Positions 8,848 to 17,942 of a stretch of DNA of 64,000 bases are shown in pieces. The stretch's first letter is position 1. Each line of letters starts with the position of its first letter. The translations under genes were made by a program, and so were the position numbers. The notes under the pieces are model-generated. The model saw only the letters and a program-made list of their open reading frames with translations. It did no database searches and was not told the DNA's origin. The DNA comes from JBBQZU01 sp038207425 (GTDB lineage: Bacteria; Bacteroidota; Bacteroidia; Flavobacteriales_D; Cryomorphaceae), in NCBI GenBank assembly GCA_038207425.1, contig JBBQZU010000013.1, forward strand, positions 1 to 64,000, in the 5' to 3' direction.

Positions 8848-8904
8848 AAATCAGAAACTTTTGCCGGCAGGCTGCGTAATGAAAATCGGAACAATTAAGA
8901 TTTT

Positions 8905-9795
8905 TTGAGACCCGCTTCGCTTCTTTTCTCCTTTCTTTTACTCGCAATCAGCTCTTTCGATGGCATTGCTCAGGCAGCAAAAGCCGAGAGCGACACATTG
9001 AATATTCTCGATTTTCAAGGTCAGAGACAAGGCTATTGGAAGCTTGCAGGCGATATGACAGGTGAAGCAGGCTACAAAAAAAACCAACTCGTTGAAGAGG
9101 GAATTTACATCGACAATAAGCGCGAAGGGATTTGGAAAAAGTACTACCCTGCAGGAAATTTAAAAAGCGAAATAAATTACCAGAACAACCATCCCAAAGG
9201 ATTCTATAGAATTTATTACCGCAACGGAAAAACCGAAGAAGAAGGTAATTGGATGACCAACAAGAATACGGGCAGTTTTCTCCGCTTTCACGAAAACGGC
9301 AACCCTGCGCAGGAATTTAAATTTAACGACAAAGGAAATCGCAATGGTCTGCAAAAGTATTACCATGAAAACGGCAACGTTCATATGACGGTAGAAGTGG
9401 AAGACGGAGTAGCCCACGGTATTCAAAAAACGTACTATCAAGATCGCAACCTTATGGAAGAAATGCGCCTGAATAATGGAAATGTAGAAGTTGGGAGCAA
9501 AAGAATTTATTCATCAAAATCACCTTCAAACGCAGCAATTAAAACACCTGCACTTCCGGTACATGAAACGAAACCCGCAGCGCTGGATCGACCAAATATT
9601 GGCGAATTCAAATTCAACGGCTTCAATGCACTGTACAATAAAGACCTGCAAATAACACAGGTAGGTGAATTTAAAGATGGTAGGCTGTACAATGGCAAAT
9701 GGCACAAGTATGACGAAAATGGCTTGCTGAAAAAAGTAGAAGTGTACCGCAATGGCAGGTTTATAGGCTATGCAGAAATTGAAGAATCTAACTAA
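8905..9795 (+). CDS. exported YwqK/MORN-like repeat protein
   Basis: The 296-residue protein has a signal peptide (about residues 1-23, ending GIAQA) followed by repeated units of about 22 residues. Their core resembles G-x-W-x-x-Y-x-x-N-G-x, for example EGIWKKYYPAGNLKSE, KGFYRIYYRNGKTEEE and GLQKYYHENGNVHM. These are the MORN-related repeats called the YwqK family. A last repeat set follows a less ordered linker around residues 200-220. Function is unknown; surface or periplasmic binding is inference, and the antitoxin label sometimes attached to the family is not supported here. There is an in-frame stop at 8896-8898 and no earlier ATG, so the start must be the TTG at 8905; the intact signal peptide supports this. 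It follows tdh by 57 bases. Confidence 0.75.
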   Translation: MRPASLLFSFLLLAISSFDGIAQAAKAESDTLNILDFQGQRQGYWKLAGDMTGEAGYKKNQLVEEGIYIDNKREGIWKKYYPAGNLKSEINYQNNHPKGFYRIYYRNGKTEEEGNWMTNKNTGSFLRFHENGNPAQEFKFNDKGNRNGLQKYYHENGNVHMTVEVEDGVAHGIQKTYYQDRNLMEEMRLNNGNVEVGSKRIYSSKSPSNAAIKTPALPVHETKPAALDRPNIGEFKFNGFNALYNKDLQITQVGEFKDGRLYNGKWHKYDENGLLKKVEVYRNGRFIGYAEIEESN

Positions 9796-9804
9796 ATCAT
9801 AAAA

Positions 9805-9836
9805 TTGACTAACAAAGCAGGTAAATAGTACTTTTG
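9805..9836 (+). promoter_or_regulatory. promoter of cysS
   Basis: TTG at 9805-9807, a 21-base spacer, and TACTTTTG at 9829-9836. The cysS ATG follows 29 bases later. Confidence 0.55.
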
Positions 9837-9865
9837 GCTGCTACCAATCCTACCCTCTTTTCCAT

Positions 9866-11338
9866 ATGGAAAACACAGTAAAAATATTCAATACCCTTAC
9901 CCGCGAGAAAGTACTCTTCAAACCGATAAACCCGCCCCATGTGGGTTTGTACGTTTGCGGCCCAACCGTATACAGCGATGTGCATCTGGGTAATGTTCGT
10001 TCCTTTCTCACTTTTGATATTGTACACCGCTACCTCACCTTCGTGGGATATAAAGTGCGCTACGTGCGCAACATCACCGATGTAGGCCACCTGGTAGACG
10101 ATGCTGATGAGGGAGAAGATAAAATTGCCAAAAAAGCCAGGCTCGAAGCGCTTGAGCCAATGGAAATAGTGCAGAAATACACCGTAGGATTCCATGACGT
10201 GATGCGCATTTTCAACATTTTGCCCCCGAGCATAGAGCCCACTGCCTCGGGCCATATCATAGAGCAGATTGAAATGATAAAGCGCATTATCGCTCATGGC
10301 TACGCCTATGAAGTAGATGGTTCAGTGTATTTCGATGTGCGGAAATTTGCCGAAAAACACGATTACGGAAAGCTATCAGGACGCAATATTGATGAACTCA
10401 TTTCGAATACACGCACCCTTGAAGGCCAGGATCAAAAACGCGACTCACTCGATTTTGCAATCTGGAAAAAAGCTGAGAAAGGCCATATCATGTATTGGCC
10501 ATCGCCCTGGGGCGAAGGATTTCCCGGCTGGCACTTGGAGTGCTCGGCTATGAGCACCAAATACCTGGGCGAAGAATTTGACATACACGGTGGTGGCATG
10601 GATCTGAAGTTTCCGCACCACGAGTGCGAGATTGCACAGAATGTAGGCTCGTGCGGAAAGGCAGGGCCCCGCATCTGGATGCACGGTAATATGCTCACCG
10701 TAAATGGTCGGAAAATGGCTAAAAGCGAAGGCAATGGTTTTACACCTGATGAGTTGATTACCGGCAACCATAAACTCCTAGAACAGGGCTATTCTCCAAT
10801 GACAGTGCGGTTTTTTATGCTTCAGTGCCATTACTCAAGCACGCTTGATTTCAGCAATCAAGCGCTGCGCGCCGCTGAGAAAGGGCATCAGCGTATGATG
10901 GATGCATTGAAAACAATCGATTGCATCTCCTCGTCAACTGCAGGTACTGTAGACGTGATTGCTTTGCGCAAGGAATGTGCGGATGCTATGAACGATGACT
11001 TCAATACTCCCATTCTCATATCAAAATTATTTGAAGGAGTGAAGATGGTAAACCTTATCAAAGCAGGCACTGAAAAAGCTACTGCTGAAGATATCGCAGC
11101 GCTAAAAGAACTTTTCAGCAATTACGTTTACGACGTGCTGGGCTTCTTCAGTGATGATACCGCAAGCGCCAGCAACGATCACGTTGCACCAGGCCTTATG
11201 GAACTTGTGTTGAAACTCAGGAAGGCAGCCAAGCTGAATAAAGATTTCTCTACCGCCGATCAGATACGCGACGAGCTTATTAAAATCGGCATCACAATTA
11301 AGGACACGCCCGCCGGCACTGAATACAATATCGAGTAG
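9866..11338 (+). CDS. cysS: cysteine--tRNA ligase
   Basis: Class I synthetase that charges tRNA-Cys in the cytoplasm. The 490 residues contain the HIGH-equivalent VHLGN, the KMSKS-equivalent KMAKS, and the zinc-site residues: Cys in YVCGPTVYSD, Cys in GWHLECSAMS, and His/Glu in PHHECEIAQ. The substitution of HIGH by HLGN is seen in other Bacteroidota CysRS. The C-terminal helical domain ends with the DQIRDELIKIGITIKDT segment typical of the family. A promoter lies just upstream. polA follows 119 bases downstream on the same strand. Confidence 0.97.
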   Translation: MENTVKIFNTLTREKVLFKPINPPHVGLYVCGPTVYSDVHLGNVRSFLTFDIVHRYLTFVGYKVRYVRNITDVGHLVDDADEGEDKIAKKARLEALEPMEIVQKYTVGFHDVMRIFNILPPSIEPTASGHIIEQIEMIKRIIAHGYAYEVDGSVYFDVRKFAEKHDYGKLSGRNIDELISNTRTLEGQDQKRDSLDFAIWKKAEKGHIMYWPSPWGEGFPGWHLECSAMSTKYLGEEFDIHGGGMDLKFPHHECEIAQNVGSCGKAGPRIWMHGNMLTVNGRKMAKSEGNGFTPDELITGNHKLLEQGYSPMTVRFFMLQCHYSSTLDFSNQALRAAEKGHQRMMDALKTIDCISSSTAGTVDVIALRKECADAMNDDFNTPILISKLFEGVKMVNLIKAGTEKATAEDIAALKELFSNYVYDVLGFFSDDTASASNDHVAPGLMELVLKLRKAAKLNKDFSTADQIRDELIKIGITIKDTPAGTEYNIE

Positions 11339-11457
11339 CGCGTACCCTGTGAAGTGGTGGCTCAAAGCAGCAATCAATTCATATTATCTTGGTCTGTGTG
11401 GTTTCACGGGTCGGTGAATTGGGGTTATCTTCACCCCCTCAATTACTTGATTATAGC

Positions 11458-14286
11458 ATGAGCAATCCCAGACCTTTACTGTATCTCATTGATGCATACG
11501 CCATCATTTACCGGTCATATTACGCCTTTATTCGCAGCCCCAGGGTAAATTCAAAAGGGCTTAATACCTCGGCCATGTTTGGTTTCACCAATACCCTGCT
11601 CGATGTAATAAACAATAGCAAACCCACCCACCTTGCTGTTGCATTTGATGTATCAGGCCCGGTATTTCGCAACAATGATTTTGAAGCCTATAAGGCAAAC
11701 CGCGAAGAAACACCCGACGACATAAAACTTTCAATACCCTTTATCAGGCAGATTGTGGAGGCATTTAATATCCCCATCCTCGAATATGAAGGTTACGAGG
11801 CCGATGATGTAATTGGCACCATTGCAAAGACGGCCGAGAAAAACGGCTTTGATGTATACATGGTTACCCCCGACAAAGATTTCGGGCAGTTGGTAACTGA
11901 CCATATAAAAATATTCAGACCGGGAAGGCAGGGCAATGAACATGAAATATTGGGCATCAAAGAAGTTTGCGAAAAATTTGAAATAAAGCGCCCTGATCAG
12001 GTAATCGACATACTCGGTCTATGGGGCGATGCAGTTGATAATATTCCCGGTATTCCCGGCATCGGCGAGAAAACTGCCAAGAAACTCCTCGCAGATTTCG
12101 ATACGGTAGAAGGTGTAATTGCCAATGCTGACAAGCTGAAGGGCAAAATGAAGGAGAACGTGATCGCATTTGCCGACCAGGCTCTGTTGTCAAAAAAACT
12201 CGCCACGATCATCACCGATGTACCTGTAGTTTTTGACCCAAAAGCCCTCGAGCTTGAGCCACCTAATAAAGAGTCACTGCGAGCACTCTTTGGAGTGCTT
12301 GAATTCAGAACCCTCGCCGAACGCTTACTCGGTGAACGCATAAGTACACCAACACGAACTACAAATGGACAAATGGATCTTTTTGCCACAGGCGATGAAC
12401 AACCACAAAGTAGTGGGAAGGCTGCCCAGGAAAACATTACTGAATTATCACCGCATGCGCTGAATGTAACTCAGTACAGTCCTGAAGACACAGACTATAA
12501 GCTTATTGAAACGAGGGACAAGCGCAACACCTTTGTGAAAGAACTATTGAAACAAAAGATAGTTTGCTTCGATACTGAGACCACCTCAGTTGACGCCAAC
12601 AATGCTGACCTGGTAGGTATGTCGTTTTCCTGGAAAGAAAAACAGGCATTTTACATACCCTTTCCCGAAAATGAAAATGCTGTAAAATTCATACTTGACG
12701 ATTTCCGACCATTTTTTGAGAATCAAAACATTCTGAAAGTAGGCCACAATCTGAAGTACGACATTACAGTGCTGCACTGGTATGGTATACAAGTGGCCAA
12801 CCCCATGTACGATACCATGTTGGCGCACTACCTGCTACAACCCGATATGAGGCACGGTATGGACGAACTGTCAGAAACATACCTTGGGTACAGACCTATT
12901 TCGATAACCAGCCTTATCGGCAAAAAAGGCAAGGACCAAAGAAGTATGCGCGATGTGCCGGTAGATGAAGTATTGCCCTACGCCTGTGAAGATGCCGACA
13001 TCACCCTGAGATTATACCATCTTTTCAGCAAGCAGGTTCAAAAACAGGATGGACTTGAAAAACTGCTCAAGGAGGTGGAAATGCCTCTGTTGCCTGTGCT
13101 GGCCGATATGGAAGCTACGGGTATAAAGATTGATCTTGAAGCGCTGAAAAAAATATCAGAAGGTTTGGATGAAGACACCAAACAGCTTGAATCAGCAATT
13201 TATGCCCTTGCGGGAAAAAAATTCAATATTTCCAGTCCCAAGCAGCTTGGAGTAATTCTCTTCGAAGATCTCAAAATAGCAGATAAGGCCAAAAAAACCA
13301 AGACCGGGCAGTATGCTACAAACGAAGAAACCCTTCAAAAACACGCAGAAGATCACCCCATCATAAACCTGCTTCTCGACTACCGCGAAGTGGTAAAACT
13401 GAAAAGCACCTACGTGGATGCCCTCCCCGGCCTGCTAAACCCACGCGATGGCCGCATACACACCACATATATGCAAGCTGTAGCTGCAACAGGAAGGCTG
13501 AGCTCCCAAAATCCCAACCTGCAAAATATTCCGGTACGAACAGCTCGCGGCAAGGAAATCCGCAAGGCTTTCATCCCATCAGATAAAGACCATATAATTT
13601 TCGCGGCCGACTACTCACAAATTGAGCTTAGACTCATAGCCGAACTCAGCGGCGACGAAGGAATGATGGCTGCATTTATTGGTGGTGAAGACATTCACGC
13701 TGCCACGGCAGCAAAAGTTTTTGACGTTCCTTCAGAAGAAGTATCCCGCGAAATGCGCAACAAGGCCAAAACGGTGAACTTCGGAATCATCTACGGAATT
13801 TCTGCTTTTGGTCTATCGCAGCGCATCGGAATTTCCCGCAGCGAGGCAGCGGAATTGATCAATAATTACTTCGCGAAATATCCCGGTATAAAACAATACA
13901 TGGACAATAGCATATCATTTGCACGTAAACATGGTTTCGTAGAAACAATTATGAAACGAAGGCGCTACCTAAAAGACATAAACGCCGGCAACCCTACAGT
14001 ACGCGGATTTGCCGAGCGCAATGCCATCAACGCTCCGATACAAGGATCGGCTGCCGACATGATTAAGATAGCCATGATAAGGATTCACCACGCTATGAAA
14101 CAGCAAGGCTTTAAATCTAAAATGATGCTGCAAGTACACGATGAGTTGGTATTTGATGCGCTGAGGAGCGAGATAGATAAACTATCCAATCTCGTTATAA
14201 ATGAAATGAAAAATGCCATACCGCACCTTAAGGTGCCAATAAAAGTGGATATGGATACCGGTGAAAACTGGCTTGAAGCCCATTAA
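11458..14286 (+). CDS. polA: DNA polymerase I
   Basis: Repair and Okazaki-fragment polymerase, 942 residues from the ATG at 11458. An in-frame ATG 69 bases earlier adds a sequence that looks untranslated, whereas MSNPRPLLYLIDAYAIIYRS is the usual N-terminus. Three domains are visible. The 5'-3' flap nuclease spans about 1-300 (YEGYEADDVIGT, TPDKDFGQL). The 3'-5' exonuclease follows, with its metal-binding motifs kept (FDTETTS, VGHNLKYD, CEDAD), so proofreading is probably active. The family A polymerase has motif A DYSQIELRLIAELSGD, motif B KTVNFGIIYGISAFGL and motif C VHDELVFD. No clear promoter is seen, so it may be read from cysS. Confidence 0.97.
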   Translation: MSNPRPLLYLIDAYAIIYRSYYAFIRSPRVNSKGLNTSAMFGFTNTLLDVINNSKPTHLAVAFDVSGPVFRNNDFEAYKANREETPDDIKLSIPFIRQIVEAFNIPILEYEGYEADDVIGTIAKTAEKNGFDVYMVTPDKDFGQLVTDHIKIFRPGRQGNEHEILGIKEVCEKFEIKRPDQVIDILGLWGDAVDNIPGIPGIGEKTAKKLLADFDTVEGVIANADKLKGKMKENVIAFADQALLSKKLATIITDVPVVFDPKALELEPPNKESLRALFGVLEFRTLAERLLGERISTPTRTTNGQMDLFATGDEQPQSSGKAAQENITELSPHALNVTQYSPEDTDYKLIETRDKRNTFVKELLKQKIVCFDTETTSVDANNADLVGMSFSWKEKQAFYIPFPENENAVKFILDDFRPFFENQNILKVGHNLKYDITVLHWYGIQVANPMYDTMLAHYLLQPDMRHGMDELSETYLGYRPISITSLIGKKGKDQRSMRDVPVDEVLPYACEDADITLRLYHLFSKQVQKQDGLEKLLKEVEMPLLPVLADMEATGIKIDLEALKKISEGLDEDTKQLESAIYALAGKKFNISSPKQLGVILFEDLKIADKAKKTKTGQYATNEETLQKHAEDHPIINLLLDYREVVKLKSTYVDALPGLLNPRDGRIHTTYMQAVAATGRLSSQNPNLQNIPVRTARGKEIRKAFIPSDKDHIIFAADYSQIELRLIAELSGDEGMMAAFIGGEDIHAATAAKVFDVPSEEVSREMRNKAKTVNFGIIYGISAFGLSQRIGISRSEAAELINNYFAKYPGIKQYMDNSISFARKHGFVETIMKRRRYLKDINAGNPTVRGFAERNAINAPIQGSAADMIKIAMIRIHHAMKQQGFKSKMMLQVHDELVFDALRSEIDKLSNLVINEMKNAIPHLKVPIKVDMDTGENWLEAH

Positions 14287-14371
14287 CAGCGGCATTTCAG
14301 GTGAAACCTTTGCCGCAGTATGCAGTAAAATCACATCAACAAATCAGTGTTAATTGATATAAGCCTGCAGG

Positions 14372-14402
14372 TTCGCAAGCCATCATTTAGCAGTTAGATT
14401 TG
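14372..14402 (+). promoter_or_regulatory. promoter upstream of the lipoprotein gene at 14421
   Basis: TTCG at 14372-14375, a 19-base spacer, and TAGATTTG at 14395-14402. Transcription would start near 14408, which supports the ATG at 14421 over the upstream TTG codons. Confidence 0.5.
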
Positions 14403-14420
14403 TTGAGACCCTTATCTCTT

Positions 14421-15329
14421 ATGAAAAAAATTAGAAACACCATTTTCTACATGTCGTTGCTATTATCAGCTTCATACCTGGCTTCCTGCGGCGACAGTAC
14501 ACCATCGAATACTGACATCACCGACTCTCAACTCAACGAAGGTGATTCTGCACTTGGCGAATACGGCGACAAGGTGAAGGATATATTTCACGCTATGCCA
14601 TCGCCTATGGAAATGGCTTCGATGCTGAAAAAACTCGGTGCTCAATACGATGCCAAAATACTCAATGAAGTGAAGAACGTGAATGTGTATACCACATCGC
14701 GAAGTCAGGCACTTAACCTCGGTATTTATGGAGCTGACTTGAGTTATGCAAGTGTTTTTAATCAAAATCAGGAATCGATTATTTACTTGTCTTGCGTGAA
14801 AAAACTTGCCGATAATCTGGGAGTTACCCAAGCTTTCAATGACGATACTATAGAGCGTATAGAAGCGAATATTGACAACCGTGACTCCCTGCTCACCATT
14901 GTGGCAGAAACATTTTATGAACTTGACTCTTACTTAAAAGAAAACGGAAGGGAGCATATTTCGGCTATGGTTATTGCTGCGGGTTGGATTGAAGGTCTTT
15001 ACATTTCCACTTCCATTGGTGGTGCAAATCAAAGTCCGAGTGAAGAGTTGATGCAAAGAATAGGCGAGCAAAAACTATCATTGGTTAATTTGAAGACACT
15101 TGTAGATGCATATAATTCAGAAGGACAGCTCGATGAAATCGCCAATGATATACAGGCGATAGAAAAGGCATTTGAAGGGGTAACGGTAGTTCAGGGAGCA
15201 ACGGGTGTTGCAACAGATCAGGATGGCAATACGGTTATTGGTTCTCCTACTACGGTTACAATAAGCAATGATGCCTTTCAGAATATAAAGAAAATCGTTT
15301 CTGAAATTCGCCTTCGATACATCAGTTAA
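14421..15329 (+). CDS. putative lipoprotein of unknown function
   Basis: The 302-residue protein starts with a lipoprotein signal ending in LASC (Cys23), followed by an acidic, serine-rich linker and a mostly helical body. I do not recognise the family. The body includes a segment on residues that would follow a dynamic motif such as NLGIYGADLSYAS and a late beta-rich patch (VVQGATGVATDQDGNTVIG). Lipid anchoring outside the cytoplasm is the only property I can support. A second exported protein gene follows after 20 bases and is probably in the same transcript. Confidence 0.65.
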   Translation: MKKIRNTIFYMSLLLSASYLASCGDSTPSNTDITDSQLNEGDSALGEYGDKVKDIFHAMPSPMEMASMLKKLGAQYDAKILNEVKNVNVYTTSRSQALNLGIYGADLSYASVFNQNQESIIYLSCVKKLADNLGVTQAFNDDTIERIEANIDNRDSLLTIVAETFYELDSYLKENGREHISAMVIAAGWIEGLYISTSIGGANQSPSEELMQRIGEQKLSLVNLKTLVDAYNSEGQLDEIANDIQAIEKAFEGVTVVQGATGVATDQDGNTVIGSPTTVTISNDAFQNIKKIVSEIRLRYIS

Positions 15330-15349
15330 AAACTCATCCCCTCCAAAAA

Positions 15350-15784
15350 ATGAAACTTACTACAATTATAGCTTCACTTCTACTGATTATTTCAGCGAAT
15401 GCTGCCATAGGCCAATGCCGCACTTTCGTAAAAAACAATTGCAGCACTGAAATGGAAGGCTATGTGCCTGGCGAAAGCTTCAATGCAGCCAAGCTTATGC
15501 CCGGCGATCAGGCCGAGCTGCTGATGACACTTTACAGCGGACAGGATTACCGTATTCTAGTGTGCAACCAACAGAATATACCTGCTGTAGAATTTCAGGT
15601 GCTGGATGCGGAGCAAAACATACTTTTCAACAACGTTGATAAGGAAATGGTAAATCACTTTGATTTCAGGGTGGCAGGTACACAAAACCTTACTGTGAAA
15701 ATAAAAGTACCTAGCAAGAAGAATCTTTCCGGCATCACCCCTCAGGGCTGCGTAGCTATCATGCTGGGCACCAAACTTCCTTAA
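15350..15784 (+). CDS. small exported protein of unknown function
   Basis: The 144 residues begin with a clear signal peptide (about 1-21, ending ANAAIG or IGQ). The mature part is beta-rich with five cysteines, including CRTFVKNNCS near its start and GCVAIMLG at the end. No known motif is seen. It lies 20 bases after the lipoprotein gene, which suggests one transcript, and it is convergent with the M43 peptidase gene. Confidence 0.6.
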   Translation: MKLTTIIASLLLIISANAAIGQCRTFVKNNCSTEMEGYVPGESFNAAKLMPGDQAELLMTLYSGQDYRILVCNQQNIPAVEFQVLDAEQNILFNNVDKEMVNHFDFRVAGTQNLTVKIKVPSKKNLSGITPQGCVAIMLGTKLP

Positions 15785-15800
15785 TTAGAGTCGCGGCTAT

Positions 15801-17915
15801 TTACTGCTTTATCAACTTGCGTGTAATTGCTGCAGCATTACCAGTTTGAAGGCTCGCAATATATACACCTGCATCGAGTTTCTCTATGCCGTGCTGCATC
15901 ACATGCTCACCTGCCGGCAGCGCGCCGAGCTTAACCTGGTCAACCATCCTGCCAGCCAAATCGAAGATGGAAATTACAGCCTGATCAGTGCTTCTAACCG
16001 TCGAAAATGAAATGTTTATCACTTCTGAAGTTGGGTTGGGAAATAAGTTAAGAACGCCAGATACAGCCTGCTGATCTTCAGTCAATCCGGTAATAAAAGT
16101 TGACGCGGTAAGATTGATATCATCAATATAAATATTGTTACCGTTATTACTTTCAAAATCAAAGCGTACCCGAAATTCAGGATTGAGGAATACAGAGACG
16201 ATATTTGCAATAGCAGCTTCCTGCCATTGATCAGTTGATAGCGGCACGAACTCAGCGTTGAGCGCACCATCCACTGTAGCAAGGTTCTGGCCCTGAATCG
16301 TTTTTCGCAAACTCCACAGTTCGCCACAATTTCTGGATACCCACACCCTCAATCTGTCATTGCTGCCCCCACTACGGGGTCTGTAAGCATATTTAAATGA
16401 GAGTACAGCGTTGCCATCTACCTCACTGAGATCAAAAGTTTGACTATGCATGGTAGTGATAGAGTATCCGTTATTCAAAAAGCCGCGAACCCTCGCAGAC
16501 TGTCCACCACTGTGCGAAGCGGCGCTGGTTACTTCCCAATTAGAACCGGTAGATGGCTGCACATACCAAACATCACTTTCGGTTCCGGCAAAGTTGGAAA
16601 AAGATTCAAATCCTTCTGAGAAGGGAATCGATGAAAATCCTTGGCCAAGAACCCGTACATAGTGCGTTTTCACTACCGACGCTCCATTTACACCATCACT
16701 GGCCAAAAGGCTTACGCTGTATAAGCCGGCCTCCTGATAAGTAACAGCGGGATTTTCAGCATTGGAAACCGAAGGCGTACCACCTTCAAAAATCCAGGTG
16801 CGGTTTAAGATAGCGTTATATGATAAATCAGTAAAGTTGATTGATTCGCCGGCGCATATAGAGCGCTTATCGCCAAAGAAATCGGCATTACAAAGTACTG
16901 GCTCTTCCAGCACACCTGTTACAATTAGGTTCTGCTCTTGCCAAAGGCTTGAACGCGAAGCTACGGTGCTGTTAAGCGATGCAAGCATGCGCTGCTTTTG
17001 CCCTTCGGTAAACATTTTGCAGCAGTAAGAGTATTCCATGAAATTCTCGACATTATCAAGCGATCCGCAGCTTTGTCCATTGATATTGCAAACAGTCCAT
17101 CCTACAGTATTCGGAGTATCGGCCACGCCGTCGTCCACATCGCAATTGCTCGAAACACTTGGTTCGTTAGTGCTACCCCATGGGTGGGCTAGGTTTATCC
17201 AATGGCCTACTTCGTGCGTAAGCACATGCGACCTCGTAACGGAAGAAGTGCCATTAGAACCGACATAATCAGAACGTACTACAATTCCATCATTGGTTTG
17301 CCCAAATGAGCCTGCCAAGGTACTTGGATAGTAGGTATAGCCCGCAGCACCAATTTCAATAGTCGCACAAACCCACACGTTCATATACCGTGCTCTGTTC
17401 CAAATGGGCGATATAGCTTTTAAATTTTCGCCGCCCTGAGTAGTAAGCGGATTTAGTGTGCGAATAATTCCGTTGGTGCAGTTACCTTGAGGGTCGCGTT
17501 GCGCCAGTCTGAACTCTACACCCACATTGCCGATGATGCTTTGAAAGGCACTGTTAGCAGAATTTACTCCGATATTCGATGCAGAGAAATCTTCGTTCAT
17601 CACGCGAATACAGTCTTTTACCTGTGCATCAGAAATGTTCTCAATACCATTATTATGAATGATGTGGAAAACCACCGGAATAATATACGGGTCTCCTTCT
17701 CTATCGGAATCGCTAAATTCTTTGGTGAATTCTTCTAAGGAACGGGCAAAGTTTTCGGCTTCAATTCTCGCTTCAGGATGGGCTGCGAAATAAGCATCTT
17801 GCATCAGATTGGTATGGCATTTTACAAGGAGTAAATTGCCATTCTCGTCTCTTTCCTGTGCCGTGGCAGTGATGGAAATCAATACCAGGATACCCGTGGT
17901 TAAAATACGATTCAT
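15801..17915 (-). CDS. T9SS-exported M43 (pappalysin/cytophagalysin-type) metallopeptidase, copy 1
   Basis: Predicted secreted zinc peptidase, 704 residues. A signal peptide (ending TATAQ, about residue 20) precedes a propeptide-like region. The catalytic domain has the extended zinc motif HEVGHWINLAH (His234, Glu235, His238, His244) and the downstream Met-turn region NFMEYSYCC that defines clan metzincins of family M43. A PKD-like domain follows (about 365-440), then a jelly-roll-like ligand-binding domain. The C-terminus is a type A T9SS sorting domain (FPNPTSEVINISF ... GVYIASLQT ... KLIKQ). It should therefore leave through the T9SS and be processed by PorU. The next gene upstream is a paralogue 27 bases away. 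Substrates are unknown. Confidence 0.9.
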   Translation of the reverse strand: MNRILTTGILVLISITATAQERDENGNLLLVKCHTNLMQDAYFAAHPEARIEAENFARSLEEFTKEFSDSDREGDPYIIPVVFHIIHNNGIENISDAQVKDCIRVMNEDFSASNIGVNSANSAFQSIIGNVGVEFRLAQRDPQGNCTNGIIRTLNPLTTQGGENLKAISPIWNRARYMNVWVCATIEIGAAGYTYYPSTLAGSFGQTNDGIVVRSDYVGSNGTSSVTRSHVLTHEVGHWINLAHPWGSTNEPSVSSNCDVDDGVADTPNTVGWTVCNINGQSCGSLDNVENFMEYSYCCKMFTEGQKQRMLASLNSTVASRSSLWQEQNLIVTGVLEEPVLCNADFFGDKRSICAGESINFTDLSYNAILNRTWIFEGGTPSVSNAENPAVTYQEAGLYSVSLLASDGVNGASVVKTHYVRVLGQGFSSIPFSEGFESFSNFAGTESDVWYVQPSTGSNWEVTSAASHSGGQSARVRGFLNNGYSITTMHSQTFDLSEVDGNAVLSFKYAYRPRSGGSNDRLRVWVSRNCGELWSLRKTIQGQNLATVDGALNAEFVPLSTDQWQEAAIANIVSVFLNPEFRVRFDFESNNGNNIYIDDINLTASTFITGLTEDQQAVSGVLNLFPNPTSEVINISFSTVRSTDQAVISIFDLAGRMVDQVKLGALPAGEHVMQHGIEKLDAGVYIASLQTGNAAAITRKLIKQ

Positions 17916-17942
17916 AAAACTAAAAAATTGAAGATTCCTAAA

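Noticed and set aside
14294..14325. Hairpin after polA as a terminator
   Set aside because: The arms pair only with a five-base bulge and no T run follows.
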